A stretch of 64,000 bases of DNA from Nocardia arizonensis (GCF_001310275.1 NZ_LGYZ01000065.1:1-64000); one strand, 5' to 3'; shown: positions 1 to 9,449, counted from the first letter of the stretch. Numbers and translations are program-made. The notes: generated by a model not told the origin, from the letters alone.

Positions 1-945
1 GACTTCGTCCTCGACGCCGCCGGAAGCCTCCGACAGCGCATCGTGAAGCTGCCCGGCGGCGCAGTCCTGACCAAGACCTACGGTGCCCAGGGCGCAGCCG
101 CGGCCAACTGGTCCTACCCGAACGTGCACGGCGACATCCTGTTCACCACAGACGGTTCCGGCACACGGACCGGCACCATCCACCTCTACGACCCCTACGG
201 TCAGAACATCGATCCCGCGACCGGAGCGTTCGGCGACATCCCGATCCCGTCCACCGCCGAAGGCGGCATGGACTTCGGATGGCTCGGCCAACACACCGTG
301 CCCGTCGAGCACATCGCCAGCCTGCAAGCCCTCGAGATGGGAGCCCGGACCTACCTGCCGATCCTCGGCCGATTCCTGCAAACAGACCCCGTACTGCACG
401 GATCAGCCAACGACTACGACTACGTCAACGGCGACCCCGTCAACTTCCTCGATCTCAGCGGCGAAGCCCCAAAGGGCGGCAAGGACGGCATCGATCCCCC
501 CGGAAGCGGAAAGAACAGAGGCTTCCCCAAACTCGAAGGTTTCGACTACTACGATATCTACGGCAACCTACAACCCTATCCCGTCCCCGGCAAGAACTCC
601 GAGCCAGCACGAATCAACCCCATCGAAGCACTGGCCGCAGGCTGGCCCACGCCGACCCGAGGCGGCTGTCAGGAGGCCGCCGCAGAAATCCAGGGCATCA
701 TAGGAGGCACGATCTACCACGTCACGTCCGCAGGGGCCGGCACCCAGTCGCTCGGGCCATCGAGTCATATATTCAACCGCGATGGCGAGTGGAATCATCA
801 CTACGTGGTGATCATCGAGGATGCGAACGGAGTCCCAATCGTATACGACGCATTCACCGGTCCCGAAGGATTACCGATGGACGCGTACCGGGCTCAGTGG
901 AAGGACGGCTATGGAGAGTATCTACAGTTCAAATCGGTCGGTTGA
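1..945 (+). CDS. RHS repeat-associated polymorphic toxin, C-terminal part (5' truncated by window)
   Basis: The reading frame is open to base 1, so the gene begins upstream; 314 residues are visible. The RHS core-associated signature is present (short stretches ARTYLPILGRF, TDP, NDYDYVNGDPVNFLDLSG), which in this family marks the end of the sugar-like shell and the start of a variable toxin. The last ~90 residues then carry a Cys (about residue 223, in GGCQEAA), a His pair (about 266-267, in WNHHYVV) and an Asp (about 283, in YDAFTG). This Cys-His-Asp order is that of papain-fold toxin domains (peptidase or deamidase), so a secreted or contact-delivered cysteine-enzyme toxin is inferred. The overlapping downstream gene is the likely immunity protein. 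The RHS call is firm; the exact toxin chemistry is inferred. Confidence 0.85.
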   Translation, partial: DFVLDAAGSLRQRIVKLPGGAVLTKTYGAQGAAAANWSYPNVHGDILFTTDGSGTRTGTIHLYDPYGQNIDPATGAFGDIPIPSTAEGGMDFGWLGQHTVPVEHIASLQALEMGARTYLPILGRFLQTDPVLHGSANDYDYVNGDPVNFLDLSGEAPKGGKDGIDPPGSGKNRGFPKLEGFDYYDIYGNLQPYPVPGKNSEPARINPIEALAAGWPTPTRGGCQEAAAEIQGIIGGTIYHVTSAGAGTQSLGPSSHIFNRDGEWNHHYVVIIEDANGVPIVYDAFTGPEGLPMDAYRAQWKDGYGEYLQFKSVG

Positions 946-1285
946 AGATGACGGTGGGCCTTTGGACCTGCTGAAACTCTGCAAATATCTCCGTCTCATC
1001 CCACGGTCATATCTGCTCGACGACAGGTACGTCACGGCTGTTGCGTTCATCGATGGTTTCAACATAGGACAAGCCGGTGCACCGTTGTCGGGATTCCCCG
1101 AATATCTGCTCGACAAGTTTTTCGCAGGAAAGCACAGCCCTTACCACTGGAGTTATCTGATCCTCGCCTCCGAGGACGATTCCTTGCTCGGCTACGCGGG
1201 GCTGCGCGAAATCTCGCCCGAACTCGACACGATACTCATCCGGAAGATGCTCGAACTCCTTATCGAGTTCACAACACGCAAGTAG
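911..1285 (+). CDS. Candidate immunity protein for the RHS toxin
   Basis: A 124-residue protein starting at ATG 911 inside the 3' end of the toxin gene, overlapping it by 35 bases in another frame. The start is chosen because AAGGA lies 5 bases upstream; a longer version from 821 would lack such a site and overlap more. The protein is small, soluble and rich in Leu, Asp and Glu, with no signal peptide or membrane segment. I do not recognise the family. Its position directly after the variable toxin tip and the translational overlap are typical of cognate immunity genes of polymorphic toxins, which is the only basis for the role. Translation coupled to the toxin gene is likely. Confidence 0.6.
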   Translation: MESIYSSNRSVEDDGGPLDLLKLCKYLRLIPRSYLLDDRYVTAVAFIDGFNIGQAGAPLSGFPEYLLDKFFAGKHSPYHWSYLILASEDDSLLGYAGLREISPELDTILIRKMLELLIEFTTRK

Positions 1286-1479
1286 CGCCACCGAGTTGCT
1301 GTGAGAGGCCACCAGTTCACCTGGCTCTCACAGCGGCAAGGCCCGGTGTGCAGGCGGTAGTCAGATCAGTTTCAGCACGATCAGCTCGCTGATGGGGACT
1401 GCAAATGCGTGGTCGGGTGGCCCGGGGTACCTCAACCCCGGGCTGGTCGATATCGGTCAGGCCCATCGCCGGTCGGCGT
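1286..1479. other. Non-coding or decayed stretch after the toxin-immunity pair
   Basis: No intact gene is visible. Open frames here have no recognisable protein content, and the stretch runs into the frameshifted transposase remnant. It may hold further decayed transposase sequence: the translation just before 1480 is not clearly alignable by eye in any frame. Confidence 0.4.
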
Positions 1480-1935
1480 ACTGGTCGATCGCACCGGATT
1501 CCGTTGGAGATAGGGTTTTTCGAGAGAAATACTGCCGAGACCACCACCATCGTGCCGGTCATCGAGCGGTTCCGGGCCGGCCTGCAGAACACGCCGATGG
1601 TGATCGCCGCCGATGCCCGGCATCCTGTCCGCATCCAACCTCAACGACCTCGATGCGGCCGGGTGCTCGTTCATCGTGGCCTCGTGCGTCACCAAAGGGC
1701 CCGGTGACCCGGCGTCGAATTTTCATTGGCACGGTGACGTTTTCACCGACGGGCAGATTATCGATACGGTCAACCCGCGTCACCCGAAAAAGCAGGTGAA
1801 CCCGAAAGGCACACGCGCGGAACCTGTCTGGGACCCAGATACAGACCCAAAAGCATGGCGTGCTGTCTGGCGGCACTCTGCAAGCGAGTGGTCCGCGATA
1901 ACCGGAGACTCAACGCCCAGGAAGCGTATCCGCTC
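1480..1935 (+). pseudogene. Decayed IS1634-type transposase fragment
   Basis: Pieces of one transposase can be read only by changing frame. VGVLVDRTGF (near 1470-1500) continues after a one-base slip as PLEIGFFERNTAETTTIVPV (from about 1500). The text then shifts at about 1615 to LSASNLNDLDAAGCSFIVAS and the following FHWHGDVFTDGQIIDTV. It shifts again at about 1880 to KRVVRDNRRLNAQEA. In order these match the middle of IS1634-family transposases as I know them. Neither end, terminal inverted repeats nor target duplications were seen, and the N-terminus is missing, so this is a relic and not a mobile element able to move. It sits beside the RHS toxin tip, where mobile DNA is common. Confidence 0.7.
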
Positions 1936-1939
1936 CGAG

Positions 1940-2136
1940 AAATCACCCTCACCATCGCGGACAACCCCACAGCGCCGTCGACCCTCACCTCCGACGCCGT
2001 GACCATCCTCAACAACCTCGAAATCCCGTACATCAGAACAAGATCGGCACACCAAGACCGGCGCAAGTCAGTTCTGACGTTCGTCCGGGTACGGTCGCAC
2101 CGGGAGGCGGACGCGTTCGTCGCCGGACTCGGATAG
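1940..2136 (+). pseudogene. Unidentified coding-like remnant
   Basis: After the transposase relic the frame stays open to a TAG at 2134-2136, with a strong bias to G/C in third positions. The ~65 residues end in VRVRSHREADAFVAGLG and contain TLTSDAVTILNNLEIPYIRT. No start codon with a ribosome binding site is visible, so it is probably the 3' end of a gene interrupted by the upstream insertion remnant. I do not recognise the family; it could also be part of the transposase locus. Confidence 0.35.
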
Positions 2137-2142
2137 CGCGCG

Positions 2143-2363
2143 TCAGGCGAGACCTGCCACGACCGTGAGCACCCAGGTGTTGTAAGCGGCGGCGACACCG
2201 AAGGCCGCGCCCGGGTTGTAGACCAGACGCCGCTGGATGAATTCACCGAGCACCGGTTGCGCCACGCCGGTTCCGTACTCGTCTGCGCCCATCATTTGGT
2301 GACTTTGTCCACCGCGACGACGCCGACGGTGAGCAGTGCGATCGGTTGGTGAAATCGGCGCAC
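2143..2363 (-). pseudogene. lspA: Broken signal peptidase II (lspA) fragment
   Basis: Read on the minus strand, GTG at 2363 begins VRRFHQPIALLTVGVVAVDKVTK and hits a stop at 2292-2294. One frame over, the text resumes as PVLGEFIQRRLVYNPGAAFG followed by VAAAYNTWVLTVVAGLA and a stop at 2143. The first piece matches the N-terminal transmembrane helix plus the VDxxTK region of LspA; the second matches the NPGAAF motif that follows it. The second half of the enzyme, including the usual catalytic Asp motifs, is missing. A functional lipoprotein signal peptidase must be encoded elsewhere, given the many lipoproteins in the window. Confidence 0.65.
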
Positions 2364-2522
2364 GGGCGGCCTCTCCTGAATCCGTTCCTACCCGGCGACA
2401 CCTGTACGCCGCAAATCTACCCCTTGTCCGGCCGTACCGGACGGGGCGCTCGAATCCGGTGGTGGCAGACGAGGCGTGACCTGAGCGGTTAACGGCGGCC
2501 GATCGCGGGGACATACACGGAT

Positions 2523-3401
2523 ATGGGGATCTCGATCCGCGCGAGCATGATCGCGACGCTGCTCGCACTCACCGGATGTGACGCCGCCGCCGAACCGGTG
2601 CCGCCGCCGACGGCGCCGTCGGCGGATGCGGAAGTCGTCGCATTCGACGCGTCCGGGTTCAACGGTCCGCCGTTCGCCGCGGTCGTGGACTCGCCATCCG
2701 CGGCGCGGTACTTCGCGGGGTGGTTCGCCGCGCGCGCCGCCAGGTCCTCCTCGCTGCCGGAAGTGGTGGCGCACCCCGAGAAGCTCACCGATTTGGACAC
2801 CTACGCCTATATCGCCTACATCACCTCCACGGGTTGCCGTCTGCCCGACCGGGCCGAACTGCGGCGCGAGGGCGCGTCCCTGCGGCCGGATCTGCTCGGC
2901 GGCGTCGATCATCAGGAGTGCTATCGCGCGTACACGCCATTCGTGGTCTACAAGGTGCGCCGCGCCGACCTCGACGGCGTGACCGCGATCGGTTCCGAAC
3001 CGGTGGACCGCGGCGGTCCCGCGGAGACCGTCAGCCGAGTCGAACTCGCCCCCGCGGTACCGACTTTCACGCCACGCGAGATCACCGCACCGGCCCCGCG
3101 CACGGCACTGGCGGACGAACTCGCCGCAGCAGGCGGTGACGCGGCGAAGATTCGGACGGCTCTGGACGCGACCTCGCGACTCGCGACCGAATACCGCGGA
3201 AACGGCGTGCGCCGCTACGCATTCCCGGTCCGCGCCTGCCCGGACGACCGGCTCGTCCTTCTCGTCACGGCTACCGAGGTGCGCGCCGAAGCGATCGCAT
3301 CCCCGGACGCGCCGCGCACCTGTGAGGCGCCGACCTCGCATCTGGCGGTGTTCGACGTGCGGGAAACCTATGTCCCGAATGGCGCACGCTTGATCGAATG
3401 A
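2523..3401 (+). CDS. Predicted lipoprotein of unknown function
   Basis: A 292-residue protein with a short N-terminal signal segment ending in a lipobox-like LTGC near residue 19, so it is likely lipidated and anchored outside the membrane. The mature part is soluble, starts with a Pro/Ala-rich linker, and contains conserved-looking aromatic patches (TYAYIAYIT, YRAYTPFVVYKV) and three to four Cys that could form disulfides. I do not recognise a catalytic motif. It stands alone upstream of the hydrolase cluster with a gap of about 95 bases to the next gene, so a shared transcript is possible but not required. Confidence 0.7.
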   Translation: MGISIRASMIATLLALTGCDAAAEPVPPPTAPSADAEVVAFDASGFNGPPFAAVVDSPSAARYFAGWFAARAARSSSLPEVVAHPEKLTDLDTYAYIAYITSTGCRLPDRAELRREGASLRPDLLGGVDHQECYRAYTPFVVYKVRRADLDGVTAIGSEPVDRGGPAETVSRVELAPAVPTFTPREITAPAPRTALADELAAAGGDAAKIRTALDATSRLATEYRGNGVRRYAFPVRACPDDRLVLLVTATEVRAEAIASPDAPRTCEAPTSHLAVFDVRETYVPNGARLIE

Positions 3402-3495
3402 CCGCCGGTCAAGGGCGAACTGCGATTCAGCGAGGTACACCACACCCCAGCTTCCGGGGCTGGACTCCATTCGGGCCGCCGGAGATAGTCCAGGG

Positions 3496-5187
3496 ATGAA
3501 CTCGGTGTCGACAATGGTGCGAGCGTTGGTGGGGCTTGTTCTCGCGCTCGGCGCGACCGCCCCGCTCGGCGTCGCCGAACCCGGCGCCGACCCGGTGACC
3601 GCACCGCACCGGTACGAACAGCAGTACATCACCGCACCCGACGGCACCCGTCTGCACGCCGACGTGCTGCGCCCGGAGGGGCTGGCGCCCGATCAGAGGA
3701 CACCCGTCATCCTCACGGTGAGCCCCTACCGGTCGCACACCGCCTACATCTCCCTGCCGCGCGCTCAGGGTGGGCCGTCCACCGACTTCCTGCCGGTGGA
3801 CTGGGCGCTGCGCGCGGGCTACACCTATGTCATCGTCGACCTGCGCGGCTTCGGCGGGTCCAACGGCTGCCCGGATTACGGCGGACCAGGGGAACGTTCG
3901 GATGTGGCGAGCGCGGTGGAGTGGGCGGCGAGTCAGCCGTGGTCCACCGGACGAGTCGGTATGGTCGGCGTCTCATACGAGGCGTGGACCGGATTGCTCG
4001 GACTTGCCGCGCGTCCGCGCGGACTGGCCGCCGTGGTCGCCTTCGAACCGGTGGTCGACCCGTACTCGTATCTGTACATGCGGGGCGTGTCATGGAAGTT
4101 CTCGGGAAAACCGCTGACCGAGAACGGTATTCGGCCCGCCGACCAGGTCGGCATCGAACACATGGCGATCGCGTCGACACCGGGACGCCCCGACGACTCC
4201 CCGGAGTACCGGGCCAACGCGGTGTCGATGACCGCGGAATGCGCCGAGCGATATCTGGCGCTCACCGGTGACCACGATGGCGCGAACCCGGACTGGGTGG
4301 CGCGCGATCTGGTGACCGCGGTGCGCGGCAATACGATTCCGCTGTTCCTCGGGCAGGGTTTCCTCGACGCCAACACCCGGCCGGATCGGGTGTTCGAACT
4401 GTGGCGGGCGCAGGGGGCGGGTGAACACCGTGCCTGGTTCGGGCAGTGGGGCCACAGCGACTGCACGGTCAAATGCGGTACGCCGCAATTCGATACCGAG
4501 ATGCGCGCCTTCCTCGACCGGCACGTGGCCGGGCGCGATATCGAGGTGCCGGGGCCGCGGATCACCGCGCAGCAATTCGACGGCGGGTGGCGTTCGGAAC
4601 AGCGATGGCCGCCGGTCGACTCGCGACGGTATCCGGTCGAGCTGCGCACCGGCGGATACACCGATCGCGGCTATCTGCCGGGTACGGATCGGGAGATATG
4701 GACGCTGTCGCGGCCGTTCGACAGTGTGACCCACCTGTCGGGCGTGCCAACCGCGACGCTGCGGCTCACCGGTCCCCCATCGGCTACGGCGGCGGTGGAA
4801 CTATTCGATGTGGAGCCCGGCGGGCGGGCCACCGTCATCACCCGCGGGGTCGCGCCGGTGGCCGCGACCACCGAGATCAGGCTGCTCGCCCAGGACTGGC
4901 CGATCGCGGCCGGACATCGGCTCGGGGTCAGGATCACCGACATTGTGGACGACGTGTGGGCGCACGCGCCGTCCAACGCGCGGGTCACCGTCGAGGCGGC
5001 GCGGCTCGATCTGCCGCTGCTCACCGAACCACGGGTCCCCGACCTCACCGGCGGTCTCAGCGAGGCGCACGCGAAATGGCGTGTCGACAAGACCACCACG
5101 ATCGGGCCGGAGGTGATGAACAATGCAATGGTGTCCATGCACCTACCGAACGAGACGCACCCGCCGGACGAGACGGGTCCGCGATGA
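3496..5187 (+). CDS. Secreted CocE/NonD family hydrolase (X-Pro dipeptidyl-peptidase fold)
   Basis: A 563-residue protein with an N-terminal signal peptide (hydrophobic run LVGLVLALGATAPLG). The alpha/beta-hydrolase core carries the nucleophile elbow VGVSYEAWTG near residue 160 and an acidic/His pair further on, ending in GQWGHSDC. The C-terminal third is a jelly-roll-like domain (FDSVTHLSG onward) as in CocE and X-prolyl dipeptidyl aminopeptidases. It should hydrolyse an ester or amide outside the membrane; the substrate cannot be read from sequence. The stop overlaps the next start (ATGA at 5184), so it is translationally coupled to the M20 peptidase gene. Confidence 0.88.
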   Translation: MNSVSTMVRALVGLVLALGATAPLGVAEPGADPVTAPHRYEQQYITAPDGTRLHADVLRPEGLAPDQRTPVILTVSPYRSHTAYISLPRAQGGPSTDFLPVDWALRAGYTYVIVDLRGFGGSNGCPDYGGPGERSDVASAVEWAASQPWSTGRVGMVGVSYEAWTGLLGLAARPRGLAAVVAFEPVVDPYSYLYMRGVSWKFSGKPLTENGIRPADQVGIEHMAIASTPGRPDDSPEYRANAVSMTAECAERYLALTGDHDGANPDWVARDLVTAVRGNTIPLFLGQGFLDANTRPDRVFELWRAQGAGEHRAWFGQWGHSDCTVKCGTPQFDTEMRAFLDRHVAGRDIEVPGPRITAQQFDGGWRSEQRWPPVDSRRYPVELRTGGYTDRGYLPGTDREIWTLSRPFDSVTHLSGVPTATLRLTGPPSATAAVELFDVEPGGRATVITRGVAPVAATTEIRLLAQDWPIAAGHRLGVRITDIVDDVWAHAPSNARVTVEAARLDLPLLTEPRVPDLTGGLSEAHAKWRVDKTTTIGPEVMNNAMVSMHLPNETHPPDETGPR

Positions 5188-6599
5188 GTCCGGCCTCGCG
5201 CAGCGATGCGAAGGCGCCGCGGACCGCAACCGTCGATGACGCGGTGGCCGAACGGCTCGCGCGGGCGCTGCGCTGCGTGACGATCTCCACCGAGGAGCCC
5301 GCCGAAACCGCCGACGACGAGTTCGTCCGACTGGCCGAACACCTGGAACGGTCCTTCCCCCGCGTGCACGCCGAACTCGATCTCGAGACCTTCGGCCACA
5401 GCAGGCTCTACACGTGGACGGGCCGCGAACCCGATCGGACCTCGGCGATCCTGCTGGCCCATCAGGACGTGGTGCCGGTCGACGATCGGCGCCGCTGGAC
5501 CCACGCTCCCTTCGACGGCGTGGTCGACGACACCCATATCTGGGGTCGCGGCGCGATCGACGACAAGAGCCGCCTGCTGGCGATCCTGGAAGCGGTGGAA
5601 TCCGCGCTGGAGGCCGGGCTGCGGCCACGGCACACGGTGTATCTCGCCTTCGGTCACGACGAGGAGGTCTTCGGCGACGACGGCGCGGTGCGGATGGCGC
5701 GGCGATTGCGCGAGCAGGGGGTGCGCGCCGATCTGCTCCTCGACGAGGGCGGGGTGATCACCGACGGCGTCGCCGACGGGGTCGACCGGCCGGTGGCCAC
5801 GATCATGCTCGGCGAGAAGGGCTACGCCACGGTCCGGCTGTCGGTACGCGAGGTGGGCGGGCACTCCTCGATGCCGGGTAGGCAGACCGCGGTCGGCCGT
5901 ATCGCCCGCGCGGTCGCCCGCGTCCAGGACCACCCGATGCCGCTGCGGCTCACCGCCGCCGCCGTCGACATGCTGAGCCGGGTGCGCCACGCCATGCCGG
6001 AACCGCGCCGCCGACTACTCGGCTTCGCCTCGGTCCCGCTGGTCGCACCGCTGATCACCCGGATCATGGCGGCCCGGCCGCAGACCGAGGCGATGGTCCG
6101 CACCACCACCGCGCCCACCGTCATCCGCGGCGGCGTCAAGGCGAACGTGCTGCCGCAGCGGGCCGAGGCGCTGATCAATTTCCGCATCCTGCCCGGCGAT
6201 TCGGTGACCGGGGTGCTCGAACACTGCCGCCGCGTGATCTCCGACGACGGTGTGCGCATCGACCTGGTCGGCATGTCCTCCGAACCCTCGCATCCAGGTT
6301 GCCCCGGCCCGGCCTTCCCGATGATCGCGGGCATCGCCGAGGCCATGGTGCCCGGCATCGCCGTCACCACCGGCATCGTGCCCGGCGCCACCGACTCACG
6401 GCATTACGACGGTCTGGCCGACACCCGCTGCAATTTCGCGCCGATCGTGCTGACCCAGGCCGACCTCGACACCATTCACGGGACCGACGAGCGCATCTCC
6501 CGGGTGAACTACGCTCGGTTGATCGAGTTCAACAGCAGGCTGATCGAGGCGCTGGTCCCGGGTTCGCCCGGCGACCCGGATCGAGAGGAGCGCGCGTGA
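5184..6599 (+). CDS. M20 family metallopeptidase (PM20D1/carboxypeptidase-like)
   Basis: The start at ATG 5184 overlaps the stop of the upstream hydrolase, giving 471 residues; longer in-frame extensions upstream are antisense-like and lack a binding site. Metal ligands of the M20 family are visible: LLAHQDVVPV, then GRGAIDDK, then FGHDEEVFG, and a C-terminal SRHY. The lid dimerisation domain sits around GGHSSMPG. The protein has no signal peptide and should act in the cytoplasm on N-acyl amino acids or peptides. It is the second gene of a coupled hydrolase operon; its stop overlaps the GTG of the next gene. Confidence 0.88.
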   Translation: MSPASRSDAKAPRTATVDDAVAERLARALRCVTISTEEPAETADDEFVRLAEHLERSFPRVHAELDLETFGHSRLYTWTGREPDRTSAILLAHQDVVPVDDRRRWTHAPFDGVVDDTHIWGRGAIDDKSRLLAILEAVESALEAGLRPRHTVYLAFGHDEEVFGDDGAVRMARRLREQGVRADLLLDEGGVITDGVADGVDRPVATIMLGEKGYATVRLSVREVGGHSSMPGRQTAVGRIARAVARVQDHPMPLRLTAAAVDMLSRVRHAMPEPRRRLLGFASVPLVAPLITRIMAARPQTEAMVRTTTAPTVIRGGVKANVLPQRAEALINFRILPGDSVTGVLEHCRRVISDDGVRIDLVGMSSEPSHPGCPGPAFPMIAGIAEAMVPGIAVTTGIVPGATDSRHYDGLADTRCNFAPIVLTQADLDTIHGTDERISRVNYARLIEFNSRLIEALVPGSPGDPDREERA

Positions 6600-7435
6600 T
6601 CCACGCCGAAGAGGGCGAATTCCACGGCGGCGGCAACCGTATCGCGTGGCGCGCGTGGCTGCCCGACGCGGCGACGCGGGCGGTGATCGTGCTGGTGCAC
6701 GGCATCGCCGAGCACTCCGGCCGCTATGCTCACGTGGGCACCCGCCTGGCCGAGTCCGGCTTCACGGTCTACGCCTTCGACCACACCGGACACGGCCGCT
6801 CCGAGGGTGACAAGGCGAATATCGGGTCGATGGACGATGCCGCCGACAATGTCTCGGCCATGCTCGCCCTCGCGGCGCGCGAACACGAGGATGTGCCGAA
6901 GTTCCTGCTCGGCCATTCGATGGGCAGTCTGGTCACGCTGCATCTGGTGACCCGCGCGCCGATGGAGGTGGCGGGCATCGTGCTGTCCGCGCCGCCGCTG
7001 GAGATCCCGGTCGGCAATCCGCTCCAGAAGCTGTTCGCCCCGGTGCTGAGCCGGCTCACCCCGAATCTCGGTGTGCTGACGCTGGACTCGGCCATGATCA
7101 GCCGCGACCGGGCCGTGGTCGAGGCATACGACAACGACCCGCTGGTCTATCGCGGCAAGGTGCCCGCGCGGACCGGTGCGGAGATCCTGCGCGTTACCGA
7201 TCTCGTGAAACAGCGACTGGCGACGCTCACCCAGCCGCTGCTGGTGCTGCACGGCAGCGCCGACGCGCTGGCCGCGCCGTCGAGCGCCGATATGATCGAA
7301 CGCGGCGCCGGATCGAAGGATCTGACGGTGCTTCGCTATGACGGCCTCTACCACGAGGTTTTCAACGAGCCGGAGCAGGATCGGGTACTCGGCGACGTCG
7401 TATCGTGGCTGGAGAGTCATCTCCGCGCGCCGTAG
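6596..7435 (+). CDS. Monoacylglycerol lipase-like alpha/beta hydrolase
   Basis: A 279-residue hydrolase starting at GTG 6596, chosen because it overlaps the previous stop (GTGA) and has GAGAGGAG just upstream. The catalytic triad is readable: nucleophile in LLGHSMGS, acid in HGSADAL and His in YHEVF, with the oxyanion motif VHGIAEHSGRY typical of bacterial monoglyceride lipases (Rv0183-like). It would release fatty acids from monoacylglycerols or lysolipids. It is the third gene of the coupled run starting at 3496, and the lumazine synthase follows after 9 bases. Confidence 0.87.
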   Translation: MIHAEEGEFHGGGNRIAWRAWLPDAATRAVIVLVHGIAEHSGRYAHVGTRLAESGFTVYAFDHTGHGRSEGDKANIGSMDDAADNVSAMLALAAREHEDVPKFLLGHSMGSLVTLHLVTRAPMEVAGIVLSAPPLEIPVGNPLQKLFAPVLSRLTPNLGVLTLDSAMISRDRAVVEAYDNDPLVYRGKVPARTGAEILRVTDLVKQRLATLTQPLLVLHGSADALAAPSSADMIERGAGSKDLTVLRYDGLYHEVFNEPEQDRVLGDVVSWLESHLRAP

Positions 7436-7912
<477 letters not shown>

Positions 7913-7931
7913 GACGGCGCGCACGACCGGA

Positions 7932-9380
7932 TCAGGAGAATTTGGTCAGACAGGTCCGCTCGCCGTCGAGCACTCCGGTGCGGAACGCCTCGAGGCGCTG
8001 ATATCCGCCCACCGCGATCTTGCCGTCGACATCGGCGGCGGCCAGACCATCCGACAGCAGACCCGAGACCGCCTCGTCCAGATCCTTGGCCGACAATCGC
8101 GGATCGCTGGTCGGCTCGCTCAACTTGGTGGTGAACGCGCCGCTGAGGCAGGCGGTGCGCAGGCCCGCGGTCGCCGCGCCGGTCAGCGTCAGACCCCGAT
8201 CACGTTGGACGGCGAGCATATAGCGCGAGACGAAGACCACGAACGCGTTGTAGTCGCCCGCCACCGTCGCCGACAGGATCTCCTCTTCACCCGAGGCCGC
8301 CTTGGCGCGCCGCGCCAGGCCGGGCACATCGGTGCCGACGGTATTCGTGGACGGACAGTACGACACCGGCTTGGTCGAGGTGACGGTCGAGCAGTTCTTC
8401 ACCACGCCCGAATAGTCGAAGCGCGGCGGCTGTTTCACCGGGAACGCCTTCGCCAGCGCCTGACTCACGCTGGTCAGCGAAGTCACATCCACCGGCAGTT
8501 GATTCTGCTCCTCGTCCTCGGTTTCGAAGGTGGTGGGCAGGGTGCCACGGCGGTTCTTGATCTCCTTGCGGTCGATCTTCTTACAGGCGGCCGCACCATC
8601 GGTGTAGCCGAGTTGGACCGCGGTCACGCGCTCGAAGGCCGAACCGTGCACATTCTTCGGATCGCTTGGATCGGTGTCGCGAATGGCGACCGTGGCCCCG
8701 AGGACACCGTCGAGTCCGTCGGTCATGTTCATGGTGAAATGCGGTGCGTTGCCCTCGGCCACGTGCCGCAGGAACACCCCCGCCAGACAGTCGGCCTGCT
8801 GCTCCTGCACCAGCACCGGGGTGAGGAATCCGGCGATCTCGGCCTGGCCCTGGATGGCGTGGCCGTATTCGTGGGCCAGCACCATGACCACGGCCATCGC
8901 GCCGAACTTCTCCTCGACCTCGGGCAGCAGCACGCCGCGATCCCAGCCGATGGTGTGGTCGACCGAGCAGTAGGCGGCATTGACCACGTGGTAGGTGTCG
9001 GAACGGCAGAACTGGACCGACCGCGCCCGAGGCGCCGTGGCGTCCCAGGAGATGAACCTGTCGACCGGCTTCAACGTACCGGGGAATGTCTTGCCGTATT
9101 CGGTCTTCCAGTACGCCTCGATATCGGCGACGGCGTTGAGGGCCAACCTGTCGATCGCGCCGCCGTCGCCGTTCTCGGCGGTGATCGGCGCGTCGGCCAC
9201 GCCGGAGCGCGGACCGCTGGTCCCGGATGTGGATGCCGCACCGGCCAATTCCCACGGATTATCCGTATCGGCGATCGCCGTATCGTCGGTGACGGTCGTG
9301 ACCGCGTCGCAGCCGCTCAGCGCCGCGCCCACCGCGGCGAGCACCGCGACCACCCCGAGGCGAAATCGTGCCGTCCTCAT
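7932..9380 (-). CDS. Lipoprotein neutral zinc metallopeptidase (HExxH)
   Basis: The start at ATG 9380 follows GGGAGGAACCTG and gives 482 residues with a lipobox (ALSGC) after a hydrophobic signal, so the enzyme should be lipidated and extracytoplasmic. The zinc motif HEYGHAIQGQ lies in the middle (about residue 160-185), with a downstream QQADCLAGV segment that supplies the third ligand in this family of putative neutral zinc metallopeptidases (YpfJ-like). Several Cys in the C-terminal half could form disulfides. It converges on the lumazine synthase gene with a 20-base gap and is transcribed alone. Confidence 0.85.
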   Translation of the reverse strand: MRTARFRLGVVAVLAAVGAALSGCDAVTTVTDDTAIADTDNPWELAGAASTSGTSGPRSGVADAPITAENGDGGAIDRLALNAVADIEAYWKTEYGKTFPGTLKPVDRFISWDATAPRARSVQFCRSDTYHVVNAAYCSVDHTIGWDRGVLLPEVEEKFGAMAVVMVLAHEYGHAIQGQAEIAGFLTPVLVQEQQADCLAGVFLRHVAEGNAPHFTMNMTDGLDGVLGATVAIRDTDPSDPKNVHGSAFERVTAVQLGYTDGAAACKKIDRKEIKNRRGTLPTTFETEDEEQNQLPVDVTSLTSVSQALAKAFPVKQPPRFDYSGVVKNCSTVTSTKPVSYCPSTNTVGTDVPGLARRAKAASGEEEILSATVAGDYNAFVVFVSRYMLAVQRDRGLTLTGAATAGLRTACLSGAFTTKLSEPTSDPRLSAKDLDEAVSGLLSDGLAAADVDGKIAVGGYQRLEAFRTGVLDGERTCLTKFS

Positions 9381-9404
9381 CAGGTTCCTCCCCGAATCCA
9401 CTGT

Positions 9405-9449
9405 GGGACCTCGCATTCGCGGCGGGACCTCGCATTCGCGGTCCCGCCG
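9405..9449. repeat. Tandem copy of an 18-bp palindromic repeat
   Basis: GGGACCTCGCATTCGCGG occurs at 9405-9422 and again at 9424-9441 with one C between. The second copy is followed by TCCCGC, so GCGGGACC at 9422-9429 pairs with GGTCCCGC at 9440-9447. The pair sits between the metallopeptidase start and the end of the EEP-protein gene, upstream of the metallopeptidase ribosome binding site. It could be a REP-like element or a regulatory hairpin. Confidence 0.7.
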
